From positions 186,001 to 250,000 of the forward strand of contig JAJEAA010000029.1 in assembly GCA_022824365.1 (NCBI GenBank): a stretch of DNA of 64,000 bases, read 5' to 3'. Shown one piece after another: positions 54,222 through 63,140 of this stretch. Below the pieces are notes generated by a model. That model ran no database searches and was not told the DNA's origin. It was given only the letters and a program-made list of their open reading frames with translations. Source of the stretch: Anaerolineae bacterium. Its GTDB lineage: Bacteria; Chloroflexota; Anaerolineae; Aggregatilineales; Phototrophicaceae. Made by a program: the position numbers and the translations under genes. Within the stretch, counting starts at the first letter, position 1, and each line of letters opens with the position of its first letter.

Positions 54222-54848
54222 ATGAATTCCTTGACCGATCACGACGATACAACTGGGAACACTTCGTTGCCGCATAACAGCAGGCAGGTCAGCGATGATC
54301 GGCTGCTTACCGGCGATCTGCAAATTGTCCACGACAGCATGTTGGACGGTTTGGGCCAACTCGCCGATTATTTCGGGTTCAGCAAGGTCATGGGCCAGCT
54401 TTACGGCAGCTTGCTGCTAAGCGCCGAGCCACTGTCCCTGGACGATATGATGGCGCGGCTCAGCATCTCCAAAGCCAGCGTGAGCACCAACATTCGCGCC
54501 CTGGAACACATGGGTATGGTGCGGCAAGTATGGGTCCGCGGCGGGAGCGGGCGTCGCAAGTACTTTCAGGCGGAGACCGATTTCTGGCAGATTTTCTCCA
54601 ATTTCCTTAGCGGACGCGAGCTCCGCGATCTAGAACACGCGCTCGCAGTCATGGAGGAAAACCACGAGCGGATCACCGCTGCGCTGGGGGACTTGCCGCC
54701 TGAGCAGAAGATCCTGGCGCGCCTCTATCTCGATCGCATTGCCCAGATGCAAGCGCTCTTCCGTTTCGCCCAGCTTATCATCAGCAGTGTGCTCAACCAG
54801 GTCAGCGGCCGCGATGTCTCCGATGTCTCCGGCGTCGAGCTTCAGTAG
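54222..54848 (+). CDS. GbsR/MarR-family transcriptional regulator
   Basis: A 208-residue winged-helix regulator. GFSKVMGQLYGSLLLSAEPLSLDDMMARLSISKASVSTNIRAL, seen in parts, is the GbsR-type HTH (GQLYG.LL....PLS.D....L..SKGSVS), followed by WVRGGSGRRKYFQAE (wing) and a C-terminal helical dimerisation part. GbsR proteins regulate osmoprotectant or antibiotic transport genes. Neighbours give no target. It is divergent from rex. Start ATG 54222 has no strong ribosome site, so Met at a later codon is possible. Confidence 0.82.
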   Translation: MNSLTDHDDTTGNTSLPHNSRQVSDDRLLTGDLQIVHDSMLDGLGQLADYFGFSKVMGQLYGSLLLSAEPLSLDDMMARLSISKASVSTNIRALEHMGMVRQVWVRGGSGRRKYFQAETDFWQIFSNFLSGRELRDLEHALAVMEENHERITAALGDLPPEQKILARLYLDRIAQMQALFRFAQLIISSVLNQVSGRDVSDVSGVELQ

Positions 54849-54858
54849 CTTTCGCCCC

Positions 54859-54887
54859 TTGTAGGCATTCCGCCGCCTGACTATAAT
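54859..54887 (+). promoter_or_regulatory. Promoter of tRNA-Leu(TAG)
   Basis: TTGTAG (54859-54864), 17 bp, consensus TATAAT (54882-54887), about 20 bp before the tRNA. Confidence 0.7.
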
Positions 54888-54907
54888 TTCACCTAGTTCC
54901 TAACGCT

Positions 54908-54988
54908 GAGGAAGTGGCGGAATTGGCAGACGCGCATGACTTAGGATCATGTCTCTTTGAGGTGAGGGTTCGAGTCCCTCCTTCCTCA
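54908..54988 (+). tRNA. tRNA-Leu, anticodon TAG
   Basis: Acceptor arms GAGGAAG and CTTCCTC pair, with A discriminator. D-loop GGCGGAATTGGCAGACGC, nearly the same as in the other tRNA-Leu of this window. The anticodon stem CATGA/TCATG encloses CTTAGGA (anticodon TAG, reading CUA). A class II variable arm and T-arm GAGGGTTCGAGTCCCTC follow. No encoded CCA. Confidence 0.96.
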
Positions 54989-55004
54989 TCATGAATGCAA
55001 CTCC

Positions 55005-55023
55005 GGGGCGCAGAACGCGCCTC
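55005..55023 (+). terminator. Weak hairpin after tRNA-Leu(TAG)
   Basis: GGGCGC (55006-55011) and GCGCCT (55017-55022) form a stem over a 5-base loop; the following T-run is poor (CTCGACTTTC). It may end the tRNA transcript. Confidence 0.35.
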
Positions 55024-55047
55024 TCGACTTTCTAATGTATGATCTGC

Positions 55048-55075
55048 TTGGCAGGTCGCCGGCTTGTGTCATAAT
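55048..55075 (+). promoter_or_regulatory. Promoter of tig
   Basis: TTGGCA (55048-55053), 16 bp, CATAAT (55070-55075). Transcription would begin near 55082, after the ORF-track start of the gene (55064), which supports the TTG start at 55103. Confidence 0.6.
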
Positions 55076-55102
55076 GAGTCCAGTAGAATTGAAGGAAGTA
55101 TC

Positions 55103-56725
55103 TTGAAACTGCAAACAGAACGTATCGACAACCACCGGGCGCAATTCACCATCGAAATTGATACGGAGCGGCTGGAAGACGCCAAGCGTAAAGCGGCGCG
55201 CAAAATCTCGCGCCAGGTTCGCATCAAAGGTTTTCGCAAGGGCAAGGCGCCGTATCGCCTGGTCGCGCAACATGTCGGCGAAGGCGCGATCCTGGAAGAG
55301 GCTCTGGAAGCGCTCGGCGATGTCTTGTACAAGCAAGCACTGGAAGAATCCGATATTGTGCCCTACGGTCCCGGCGCCTTTGACGACTTTGAGCTTGAGC
55401 CGGCCCCCACCTTCATATTCTCCGTGCCGTTGCAACCGGAAGTCGATCTCAAGGATTACCGCGAGATCCGCGTCGACTTTGAAGAGCCGGAGGTCAACGC
55501 CGACCAAATTGAACAAACCATGCGACAAATGCAATTGCGGGCGGTTGAGGTAACTGACGAGAATGTTCAAGTTGCCGCCGCTGGCAACCGCGTCACAGTC
55601 GCCGTCGAAAGCGAGTTTGTTGATGGCGAGTCGCCCGATGAATTGACTGAAGAGGACGCGCCCCCCCTGGAACAAGATTCGCTGACTGATGATGAAAGCG
55701 AGGAAGAAGACGGCGAAGACAGCCCGGCGCCCTACATCCCAAAAATGGGCGATGCCTTCGTCAATGACGAAAACGCGATTATCATTCTTGATCCGAACGA
55801 AGATCCGTTCACGCATGGCTTCGTTGAGCATCTGATCGGCGTTGAGCTGGGCAGCGATGTCGAATTCGAATTGACGATTCCAGATGACGACGCCGACGAA
55901 ACGATCCACGGGCGTCGCGTGAGATTCTTCGTGTCCTTGAAGAATATCGAAGCGATTTCAATTCCCGAGTTAGACGACGACTTCGCTCGCCTTGTCAGCC
56001 GCAACCGCGGCGACGAAGAGCTGGACCTGGCCAGCCTGCGCGCGGCGACCCAGGAAGAGCTGGAGCGCTCGACGCTTGCCGAGGCCAAGTCCCGCTATAG
56101 CGGCGAGGTGCTACAGAAGATTGTCGAAGGCGCCGCTATCGATTATCCGGAAATGATGCTTGAAGAGCATATTGACGACATGATCGGTGACTTTGAGCGC
56201 AACCTCGCCCAGCAAGGCATCAAGCTCGAAGATTATTATCGCCTGACCAACAGCGGCAAAGAAAATTTGCAAGAACAGTATCGTGATCGCGCGATCCAAT
56301 CGCTGCGGCAATCGCTCGTCCTGCGGGAAATTGTCACTGCGCAAGAGATCGAGGTGAGCGAGGACGATATTGAGTTGCGGCTCGACTTGGTGACCGCCGG
56401 CTACGGTCCCGGCCCGGAAATCCGCAAGCTCTTCGATACGCCGCAGATGCGCGGAAATATTCGCAATGAACTGATGATGAACCACCTCAACGAACACATC
56501 ATCGCTATCGGCCGAGGAGAAGATCCGGCTGCGGCTATAGAAGCTTGGCGCGCCCAAATGACGGGCGATGCCAAACGCGCTGAGGAACGCAGCGAACGAC
56601 TGCAACGCTACCAAACGGAGGATGCGGCTGACGCGCCCGCGGAAGAGCAATCAAGCGACGCGGAGTTGGAAGTTCTTTCGGAAGCGGAAACTGCTCAACC
56701 AGGCGACCAATCGACCAGCGCCTAG
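55103..56725 (+). CDS. tig: Trigger factor with an acidic insertion
   Basis: A 540-residue ribosome-bound chaperone with a TTG start preceded by GAAGGAAG. The ribosome-binding domain has the signature GFRKGKAPYRL (about 43-53). The PPIase-like middle is interrupted by an acidic stretch at about 175-215 (EEDAPPLEQDSLTDDESEEEDGED) and the conserved region DPFTHGFVEHLIGVELG follows. The C-terminal chaperone arms run from about 290 to 480, then an acidic tail (EEQSSDAELEVLSEAE). Most trigger factors have about 430-450 residues, so the insertion and tail explain the excess. It is followed by clpP and clpX, as in many bacteria. Confidence 0.93.
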   Translation: MKLQTERIDNHRAQFTIEIDTERLEDAKRKAARKISRQVRIKGFRKGKAPYRLVAQHVGEGAILEEALEALGDVLYKQALEESDIVPYGPGAFDDFELEPAPTFIFSVPLQPEVDLKDYREIRVDFEEPEVNADQIEQTMRQMQLRAVEVTDENVQVAAAGNRVTVAVESEFVDGESPDELTEEDAPPLEQDSLTDDESEEEDGEDSPAPYIPKMGDAFVNDENAIIILDPNEDPFTHGFVEHLIGVELGSDVEFELTIPDDDADETIHGRRVRFFVSLKNIEAISIPELDDDFARLVSRNRGDEELDLASLRAATQEELERSTLAEAKSRYSGEVLQKIVEGAAIDYPEMMLEEHIDDMIGDFERNLAQQGIKLEDYYRLTNSGKENLQEQYRDRAIQSLRQSLVLREIVTAQEIEVSEDDIELRLDLVTAGYGPGPEIRKLFDTPQMRGNIRNELMMNHLNEHIIAIGRGEDPAAAIEAWRAQMTGDAKRAEERSERLQRYQTEDAADAPAEEQSSDAELEVLSEAETAQPGDQSTSA

Positions 56726-56781
56726 GCCTGTGCCAATCTACATTCAGTCTCCTTAGCCGAGCGAAAGGAATGCAATAGCGA

Positions 56782-57396
56782 ATGAACCACTTTCACAGCG
56801 TTATCCCTATGGTCATCGAGCAGGGCAGCCGCGGCGAACGCGCTTACGACATATACTCCCTGCTTCTAAAGGAGCGTATTGTCTTTGTCGGCTCCGGCAT
56901 TAACGACCAAATCGCCAATCTCATCGTGGCGCAGTTGCTCTTTCTCGAGCGTGAAGGTCCCGATCGCCGAATTCAAATGTACATCAATTCGCCCGGCGGG
57001 GCTGTTTATTCTGGCTTGGCAATCTATGACACCATGCAGCAGATTGCGGCGCCGGTCAGCACGGTTGCCGTCGGCATCACCGCTAGCTTCGGTACCGTCC
57101 TCTTGACCGCTGGCGGGCCCGACATGCGCCTCGCCTTGCCCAATGCCACCATCCACATGCACCAGCCTCTTGGCGGCGCGCAGGGCCAGGCTTCCGATAT
57201 CGTGATCCAGGCCGAAGAGATCGTTCGGCTCAAGAAGCGCATCATCGATATCTTCGTCAAGCACACGGGCAGAACCCCCGAAGAAATTGAACGCCTCACC
57301 GACCGCGATGTCTATATGACCGCGCAGGAAGCGGTCGATTTCGGCTTGATAGACAACGTGCTCGTCGGTGAAGCGCGCGAGCTTGAAAGGGCATAA
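56782..57396 (+). CDS. clpP: ATP-dependent Clp protease proteolytic subunit
   Basis: A 204-residue serine protease that forms tetradecamers. [18 protein letters not shown] is the family block, the nucleophile Ser is in [11 protein letters not shown] (commonly GQAASMGA), His in [14 protein letters not shown], and Asp in [13 protein letters not shown]. The variant residues around Ser (Ile-Thr for Gln-Ala, Phe for Met) are conservative. It would degrade substrates unfolded by ClpX. The start is 56 bp after tig, with GAAAGGAATG upstream. Confidence 0.93.
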   Translation: MNHFHSVIPMVIEQGSRGERAYDIYSLLLKERIVFVGSGINDQIANLIVAQLLFLEREGPDRRIQMYINSPGGAVYSGLAIYDTMQQIAAPVSTVAVGITASFGTVLLTAGGPDMRLALPNATIHMHQPLGGAQGQASDIVIQAEEIVRLKKRIIDIFVKHTGRTPEEIERLTDRDVYMTAQEAVDFGLIDNVLVGEARELERA

Positions 57397-57397
57397 C

Positions 57398-58681
57398 TTG
57401 AGCTTCTCACCTATCAAACATCGCTGTAATTTCTGCGCCCGCACTCACGACGAAGTCGACCGTCTGATCGCCGGTCCCGAGCATATCCACATCTGCAACT
57501 TCTGCGTGGAGCTCTGCCACAACCTGCTGCTCAAAGAGGAAGCCAACGAAGTAAACGTCTCAGGCGGTGTTGAATTTGAGTTCTCTTTCTCGCCCCGTCA
57601 GATCATGCAGCGGCTTGATGAGTATGTCATCGGGCAGCGAGACGCCAAACGAGTCCTGAGCGTCGCGGTATATAATCACTACAAGCGCATCCAAGCAGCC
57701 GATGAGCCGCTCGATGTCGAATTGGACAAGAGTAATATCCTGCTTATTGGACCCACCGGCTGCGGCAAAACCTTGCTCGCGCAGACCCTCGCGCGCATTC
57801 TGGATGTGCCCATCTGCATTACTGATGCGACCGCGCTCACGGAAGCCGGCTACGTCGGCGAAGATGTGGAGAACATTCTCCTGCGCCTGATTCAAGCGGC
57901 CGACGGCAATATCGCCCGCGCCGAGCGAGGCATCATCTATATCGACGAGATCGATAAGATTGCGCGCATGTCCAACTCGAATCCCTCGATCACGCGCGAT
58001 GTATCCGGCGAAGGCGTACAGCAGGCGCTGCTCAAGATACTGGAAGGCACGGTAGCCAACGTGCCTCCGCAAGGCGGGCGCAAGCATCCCCATCAAGAAT
58101 TCTTGCAGATTGATACCCGCAATATTCTCTTCATCGTCGGCGGAACATTCTCCGGTCTGGACGAGGTCATTCGCCGCCGCGTCGGCATGAAGAGCAAGAT
58201 AGGCTTCGGCGCCCAGCAGGACGCAAGCGAGCAAGACATGACTGACCTGCTGAGCCTCGCCTCGCCGGAAGATTTGGTCCAGCACGGTATGATCCCCGAG
58301 ATGGTCGGGCGCCTCCCGGTCATCGTAGCGCTTCAATCGTTGGAGCTGGATGATCTGGTGCGTATCATGATTGAGCCGAAGAATGCGCTCATCCGTCAAT
58401 ATGAACATCTGCTTTCCTTGGACGATGTTGAGCTGGTCTTTGACGAGGCGGCAATGCGAGCGGCGGCTGAACTGGCGATTGAGCGTGATACCGGCGCCCG
58501 CGGTTTGCGCTCCATCATTGAGTCCTGCTTGCTTGATGTGATGTTCGAAGTGCCCAGCCGCGAGGATATTACTCAGGTCCTAATCAATGATGCTGTCATC
58601 CGCGGCGAGGAAAAACCTCGCATCCTCACTGGCGACGGCAGCGTCATCAATTTGTCAGGCGAGATCGATTCAGCCGCCTGA
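57398..58681 (+). CDS. clpX: ATP-dependent Clp protease ATP-binding subunit
   Basis: A 427-residue AAA+ unfoldase. The N-terminal zinc finger has CNFCARTH and [11 protein letters not shown]; the AAA+ part has [15 protein letters not shown] (Walker A), the GYVGEDVE pore loop, [12 protein letters not shown] (Walker B) and the [15 protein letters not shown] loop. I place the start at TTG 57398, 1 bp after the clpP stop, with AAAGG 7 bp upstream; the ORF-track start lies within clpP. Length fits ClpX (about 420). Confidence 0.95.
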   Translation: MSFSPIKHRCNFCARTHDEVDRLIAGPEHIHICNFCVELCHNLLLKEEANEVNVSGGVEFEFSFSPRQIMQRLDEYVIGQRDAKRVLSVAVYNHYKRIQAADEPLDVELDKSNILLIGPTGCGKTLLAQTLARILDVPICITDATALTEAGYVGEDVENILLRLIQAADGNIARAERGIIYIDEIDKIARMSNSNPSITRDVSGEGVQQALLKILEGTVANVPPQGGRKHPHQEFLQIDTRNILFIVGGTFSGLDEVIRRRVGMKSKIGFGAQQDASEQDMTDLLSLASPEDLVQHGMIPEMVGRLPVIVALQSLELDDLVRIMIEPKNALIRQYEHLLSLDDVELVFDEAAMRAAAELAIERDTGARGLRSIIESCLLDVMFEVPSREDITQVLINDAVIRGEEKPRILTGDGSVINLSGEIDSAA

Positions 58682-58693
58682 TGCGCCGGCGCT

Positions 58694-59317
58694 TTATGGA
58701 TTAACCGGCAACAGCAGCACTTCGGTTGCGCCTGTCACACGGCTTCTGAAACTCTGAGCGTCCAATTCCGTCGCTTCCGCGCCGGCGCCGCCCCAATTGT
58801 ATGGAATCGCCCAGGCCGGTTTCATCATGTCCACCAGTTCCAGCCCCGCCTCTACCGACAGCCGACCGTAACCATCAATTGGCAGCAGGATGATATCGGG
58901 CATGAAATGTCTGACATCCGGTATAACTTCTGATTCGCCCACATAATATATGTCGTACAGGTCCAGCGATATCAGGAATCCCAACCTGCCATCCGTTGTC
59001 GAAGCGCGCGCGGACCGCCTCGTGGCCGCCGGTATCGCGGTGATGCTCGCCCGCTCAACGCTGATGCTCTGCCACTCTCGTAATACCTTGACCTCCGGGA
59101 TGACGCGCGCGGCGCTTTCGCTGCCGATCACAACTGTGTTCTCGCCGCGGATCTTCTCGATATCAGCCGGCGAACAATGATCGAAGTGATCATGCCCGAT
59201 GAGAATAACATCGGGCGGCTTGTCGCTCTTGACCACCCGCCAGGGCGCGATCTGAATCGAGGGCTTGCCTTCTATGACAAAGCTCCCGTGACCCTGCCAA
59301 CGTATGCGATCGATCAA
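58694..59317 (-). CDS. MBL-fold metal-dependent hydrolase
   Basis: A 207-residue protein with the metallo-beta-lactamase fold of the UPF0173/UlaG-like group. GHDHFDHCSPADIEKI carries the HxHxDH metal site, then DIYYVGESEVIPDVRHF and LLPIDGYGRLSVE. Such proteins act on lactones or phosphoesters. Substrate unknown. It is convergent with clpX and divergent from obg. Confidence 0.82.
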   Translation of the reverse strand: MIDRIRWQGHGSFVIEGKPSIQIAPWRVVKSDKPPDVILIGHDHFDHCSPADIEKIRGENTVVIGSESAARVIPEVKVLREWQSISVERASITAIPAATRRSARASTTDGRLGFLISLDLYDIYYVGESEVIPDVRHFMPDIILLPIDGYGRLSVEAGLELVDMMKPAWAIPYNWGGAGAEATELDAQSFRSRVTGATEVLLLPVNP

Positions 59318-59520
59318 GTTGCTATCCTTCGCCGTTCAATTCAATTCGGTTGACTTGCTTTAACTTTTCCCTGCGGATTATAGTTGGCGCTGTGCTGGCG
59401 CGCCATGATTTTTGCAGGCGCTTGCAGTCTTTCCCGCAGCCATTCAATCTACTCGCCTGTCACAATCTGCTGTATGCTCAAGCTGCGCAAAAATTGCCAC
59501 CAATCGACGGTCATGCGGCA

Positions 59521-60789
59521 ATGCTGGTTGATGAAGCCAAGATATTTGTAGCGAGCGGCAAAGGCGGCGATGGGATGGTGTCCTTCCGCCGTGAAAAGTT
59601 TATCCCGCGCGGCGGCCCCTCTGGCGGCGACGGCGGGCGCGGCGGCGATGTCCTGCTGAAAACGGACGCCAATCTCAATACCCTCTATTTCTTCCGCAAG
59701 CGCGTTCACTTCAAAGCCCGAGCCGGTGGCAAAGGCGGCTCCGGCAACAAAACCGGCGCCGATGCTGACCGGCTTATCGTGTCCGTGCCGATGGGCACCG
59801 TCGTCCGCGACGCGGAGACCGGCGGCTTGATCGCGGACCTGGTCGCGCAGGACGCTGAAGTTGTGGTTGCCCCCGGTGGACGCGGCGGCCGAGGCAACGC
59901 CCGCTTCAAAACCTCCGCCAACCAAGCGCCTCGTATGGCGGAAAAAGGCGAACCTGGCGTTGAACGCTGGATCACCCTGGAACTCAAGTTGATCGCCGAT
60001 GTCGCCCTTGTCGGCTTGCCCAACGCCGGCAAGTCCACGCTGCTCTCGGTCGTCAGCAACGCCAAGCCTAAAATCGCCGATTATCCCTTCACCACCCTTG
60101 AACCGAATATCGGCACGGTAGTATACGACAATAAAGACCTCGTCTTTGCCGATGTGCCCGGGCTCATCGAAGGCGCTCATCTCGGCGTCGGCCTCGGCCA
60201 TTCATTTCTCCGGCATGTGCAGCGCACCTCTTTGATCGTGCATCTCCTGGACGGCGCCGCTGCCGATCCCTTGGCCGATTACAATCAGATCCGGGCCGAG
60301 TTGGCGCTCTTTGATGAACGCCTGGCGGAGAAACCGGAAGTTGTCGTCGTCAACAAAATTGATCTCCCCGAGGCCCGCGAGTATCTGTCCATAATAGAAG
60401 AGAGCCTTGTGGAGCGCGGCGTCGAGAAACCGCTGGCGATCTCCGCCTTGACGCGCGAAAATGTCGACCGCCTGATACAGCGAGTTTTCGCGCTGGCCGC
60501 GACCTTGCCCAAACAGCCCGAAGTTTCGCTGGAAGAGACGCCGATCTATGATCTGAACGAAGATGCAGATCCCCCATTTGAGCTGACGGTGGACGACGGC
60601 GTCTATTATGTCAGTGGCGACCGGATCGAGCGCGCCGCGGCAATGACATACTGGGACTATGACGAAGCGGTTACGCGCTTTCAAAGAACGCTGGACGTCA
60701 TGGGCATAGCCGACGCGCTGAAGCAAGCGGGCGTGACAAACGGCGATACCGTTTTCATCGGCGACTTCGAATTGGAATGGTCGGAATGA
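59521..60789 (+). CDS. obg: GTPase Obg (CgtA)
   Basis: A 422-residue ribosome-assembly GTPase. The glycine-rich Obg domain starts FVASGKGGDGMVSFRREKFIPRGGPSGG (in parts), then the G domain with GLPNAGKSTLLS (G1), FTTLEPNIG (G2), ADVPGLIEGAH (G3) and NKIDL (G4), and the C-terminal OCT domain at about 345-422. The start is ATG 59521, at MLVDEAKIF; the ORF-track start adds 57 residues outside the family. Overlaps nadD by 4 bp. Confidence 0.95.
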   Translation: MLVDEAKIFVASGKGGDGMVSFRREKFIPRGGPSGGDGGRGGDVLLKTDANLNTLYFFRKRVHFKARAGGKGGSGNKTGADADRLIVSVPMGTVVRDAETGGLIADLVAQDAEVVVAPGGRGGRGNARFKTSANQAPRMAEKGEPGVERWITLELKLIADVALVGLPNAGKSTLLSVVSNAKPKIADYPFTTLEPNIGTVVYDNKDLVFADVPGLIEGAHLGVGLGHSFLRHVQRTSLIVHLLDGAAADPLADYNQIRAELALFDERLAEKPEVVVVNKIDLPEAREYLSIIEESLVERGVEKPLAISALTRENVDRLIQRVFALAATLPKQPEVSLEETPIYDLNEDADPPFELTVDDGVYYVSGDRIERAAAMTYWDYDEAVTRFQRTLDVMGIADALKQAGVTNGDTVFIGDFELEWSE

Positions 60790-61394
60790 AACGCCAACGT
60801 ATCGGCATTCTGGGCGGATCTTTCGATCCACCGCAGATCGGCCATCTTATCCTAGCGGAATACACCTGCGAAGCGCTGGATATCGATCGTATCCTCTTTG
60901 TCCCGGTCGCCGACCATCCGGTTAAACGTGACGACCTTCGCCTCCCCATCGCGCATCGGCTGGCCATGCTGGAACTGGCAATCTGCGGCAATCCCAGATT
61001 CAGCATCTCCCGCATCGATATTGATCGAGAAGGACCGCATTATTCGGCCGACTCAGTGAAACTGCTGCGCGAACAGCATCCGGATGCCGAATTTTATTTC
61101 CTCATGGGCGGCGATAATCTGCGCACTTTGCCGACCTGGGAGCGTCCGCGCGAGCTTTATCGCTGCTGCCGGCTTGCCGTCATGAAACGAGCTGATGAAG
61201 ATATCGCGGCGGACATGCACGACGATACCCTGCCGGGCTTGTCCAGCCAGGTTGATATCATCGATGTGCCGATGCTCAGCGTCTGGCTCTCTTCCAGCTA
61301 CATCGTCAGTCGCTTGCGCGCGGGCCTCAGCGTCCGTTATCTCGTGCCGGATAGCGTCCTGGCTTACATCAATCAAAACAATCTGTATCGCTGA
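60786..61394 (+). CDS. nadD: Nicotinate-nucleotide adenylyltransferase
   Basis: A 202-residue enzyme that adenylates nicotinate mononucleotide in NAD synthesis. IGILGGSFDPPQIGHLILAE holds the nucleotidyltransferase (GxFDP..GH) motif, FLMGGDNLRTLPTWERP the substrate region and SVWLSSSYIVSRLRAG the SSSxIR-type motif (here SSSYIV). Its ATG overlaps the obg stop (ATGA). Order obg-nadD is common in bacteria; rsfS is not next to it. Confidence 0.93.
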   Translation: MKRQRIGILGGSFDPPQIGHLILAEYTCEALDIDRILFVPVADHPVKRDDLRLPIAHRLAMLELAICGNPRFSISRIDIDREGPHYSADSVKLLREQHPDAEFYFLMGGDNLRTLPTWERPRELYRCCRLAVMKRADEDIAADMHDDTLPGLSSQVDIIDVPMLSVWLSSSYIVSRLRAGLSVRYLVPDSVLAYINQNNLYR

Positions 61395-63140
61395 ATGACT
61401 ATGGCTCGTAACTCCCTGCTGATTTTGACATTCCTTCTCGCTTTGGCGGCGCTACCGCTGCTGCGCGCCCAAGACAGTCCGCCTGTGCCGACCTTGATCG
61501 CGCCGACTTTGGTCCCGCCGCTTGAAACCGCCGCGCCGTTGGACGCCCTGCCCGCTGTCTCCGCCGTCGCGGAAATCGCCGATTCCGGTGTATTTCGCGT
61601 CGGCTTGCTCTACAACGATCCCCCCTATAGCGAACTCACCTTGCGCGGCGAACTCAGCGGTTTCGATGTGGACCTGCTGCGCAAGATCGCCGCTGCCTGG
61701 GAAAGCGAAATCGAGTTTGTCCAGGTGACGCGACTCAACGCCCTCGACAAACTCAACGCCGGCATAGTGCACGCGGTCGCTTCCGCCTTTGTCCATTATC
61801 GCGACCTTGACGCGGAAATGGACTTCAGCCAGACCTACTTACGCGGGGCGCAAGCGCTTATGGTGTCCGCCGACAGTCCCGTCACAAGCCCCGCCGAAGC
61901 CAGCGATCAAACCATCGGTTATGTCCTCGGCACGCGCTCCGAAAAAGCGCTCGCCATCTGGCAAGATCGACTGGGTCGGGAATTGAACCTGCGGCCCTTC
62001 CTCACGTTGGATAGAGCGGTCGCGGCTTTGACGCGCGCTGAAATCGTCTCTTTGATCGCGGAGGAGCAGGCGCTGCTGCGCGTCACTGCCGATTCCGCCG
62101 CCAGCGTGATACTGCTCGAAGAACCGGTCCTCCGCGAAGCGCATGCCTTTGCTGTCCGGCGTCAGGACGCGCCCATGCGGCAATTGCTGAATCGCTCGCT
62201 GCAATTCCTGGCCAGTGATGGCGAACTTGACGTGCTCTTCCGCGAGTACTTCCCCGATGCCGACTACAACAGCGATGTGATTGCGCTTTGGTCGGGCATC
62301 GGCGATGAAGTGCGCCCGGAACAGTTTCCAGCCGAAATCCGCTACCAGACCTCGTATGCGCTGCCTCGCATCGCCTCACGTGGCGTACTGCGCGTCGGTG
62401 GCATTACGGATGCCGGCCAAGCTGGGACCGCGGGGCAACGCCGCCTCGCCGATTTGAACCGCGCCCTCGCTGGCGAGATTGCCGCGCGTTGGGGCGTCAG
62501 TCTCGAATTCAATTCGGGCGATCCAGCATCAGTTGCCGACTTGTTGAACAGCGGCGCGGTCGATATTGTCGTCGGGGTCAAGCCCGATTGGAGCGAGGCC
62601 GCTGCCCTGGAGTTCTCGGCGCCTTATCTCCTGCACGGCGACCGGCTGATGGCGCGCGCGAATTCCAGTATCGCCGGATTCAACAACCTACGCGGCCGCA
62701 TCGTCGGTATCCTCATCGGCGACGCCACCGCCCAAGAGCGGGCTGAAGCTTGGGCTGATAGCATCAATGCGACAGTGCGATTCTTTCGCACGACCGAAAG
62801 CGGCGCCGCCCTGACGCTTCTGGACCACAACAATGCCAATGCCATCTACGCCGATAGCCTGGCTTTGCTAGCGCATTTGGAAGCGAATCCTGATTCCCTG
62901 CGCTTGACAGACCGCTGGTATAGCCGCTCCTTCTATACCTTTGCTCTGCCTTACAATGACCCGGATACCCGCCTTTTGCTCGATTATACGCTGCAAGAGT
63001 TCATTGTCGACGGCACTCTGTATCGTTTGACCGCGCCATTGATCGTTTCTGACGAACTGCCCGATTTCGATATCATTCCCGGCGCCAGCCAATTCGCCGG
63101 CATTGAACTGTCTAGCCGCTCGACCGATGCTGCCCCCTGA
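61395..63140 (+). CDS. Exported protein with two tandem family-3 solute-binding domains
   Basis: A 581-residue protein with a signal peptide (residues 3-26, LLILTFLLALAALPLLRAQ) followed by a Pro-rich linker (about 27-55). Domain one (about 65-300) has GVFRVGLLYNDPPYSE, GELSGFDVDLLRKIAA and VASAFVHYRDL, typical of amino-acid-binding SBP_bac_3. Domain two (about 320-570) starts GVLRVGGITD and has NSGAVDIVVGVKPDWSEAAALEFSAPY. Each would be a clam-shell. No permease or ATPase neighbours. Could be a binding sensor or two-site transporter component. The 3' end overlaps the opposite eamA-like gene by 29 bp. Confidence 0.82.
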   Translation: MTMARNSLLILTFLLALAALPLLRAQDSPPVPTLIAPTLVPPLETAAPLDALPAVSAVAEIADSGVFRVGLLYNDPPYSELTLRGELSGFDVDLLRKIAAAWESEIEFVQVTRLNALDKLNAGIVHAVASAFVHYRDLDAEMDFSQTYLRGAQALMVSADSPVTSPAEASDQTIGYVLGTRSEKALAIWQDRLGRELNLRPFLTLDRAVAALTRAEIVSLIAEEQALLRVTADSAASVILLEEPVLREAHAFAVRRQDAPMRQLLNRSLQFLASDGELDVLFREYFPDADYNSDVIALWSGIGDEVRPEQFPAEIRYQTSYALPRIASRGVLRVGGITDAGQAGTAGQRRLADLNRALAGEIAARWGVSLEFNSGDPASVADLLNSGAVDIVVGVKPDWSEAAALEFSAPYLLHGDRLMARANSSIAGFNNLRGRIVGILIGDATAQERAEAWADSINATVRFFRTTESGAALTLLDHNNANAIYADSLALLAHLEANPDSLRLTDRWYSRSFYTFALPYNDPDTRLLLDYTLQEFIVDGTLYRLTAPLIVSDELPDFDIIPGASQFAGIELSSRSTDAAP

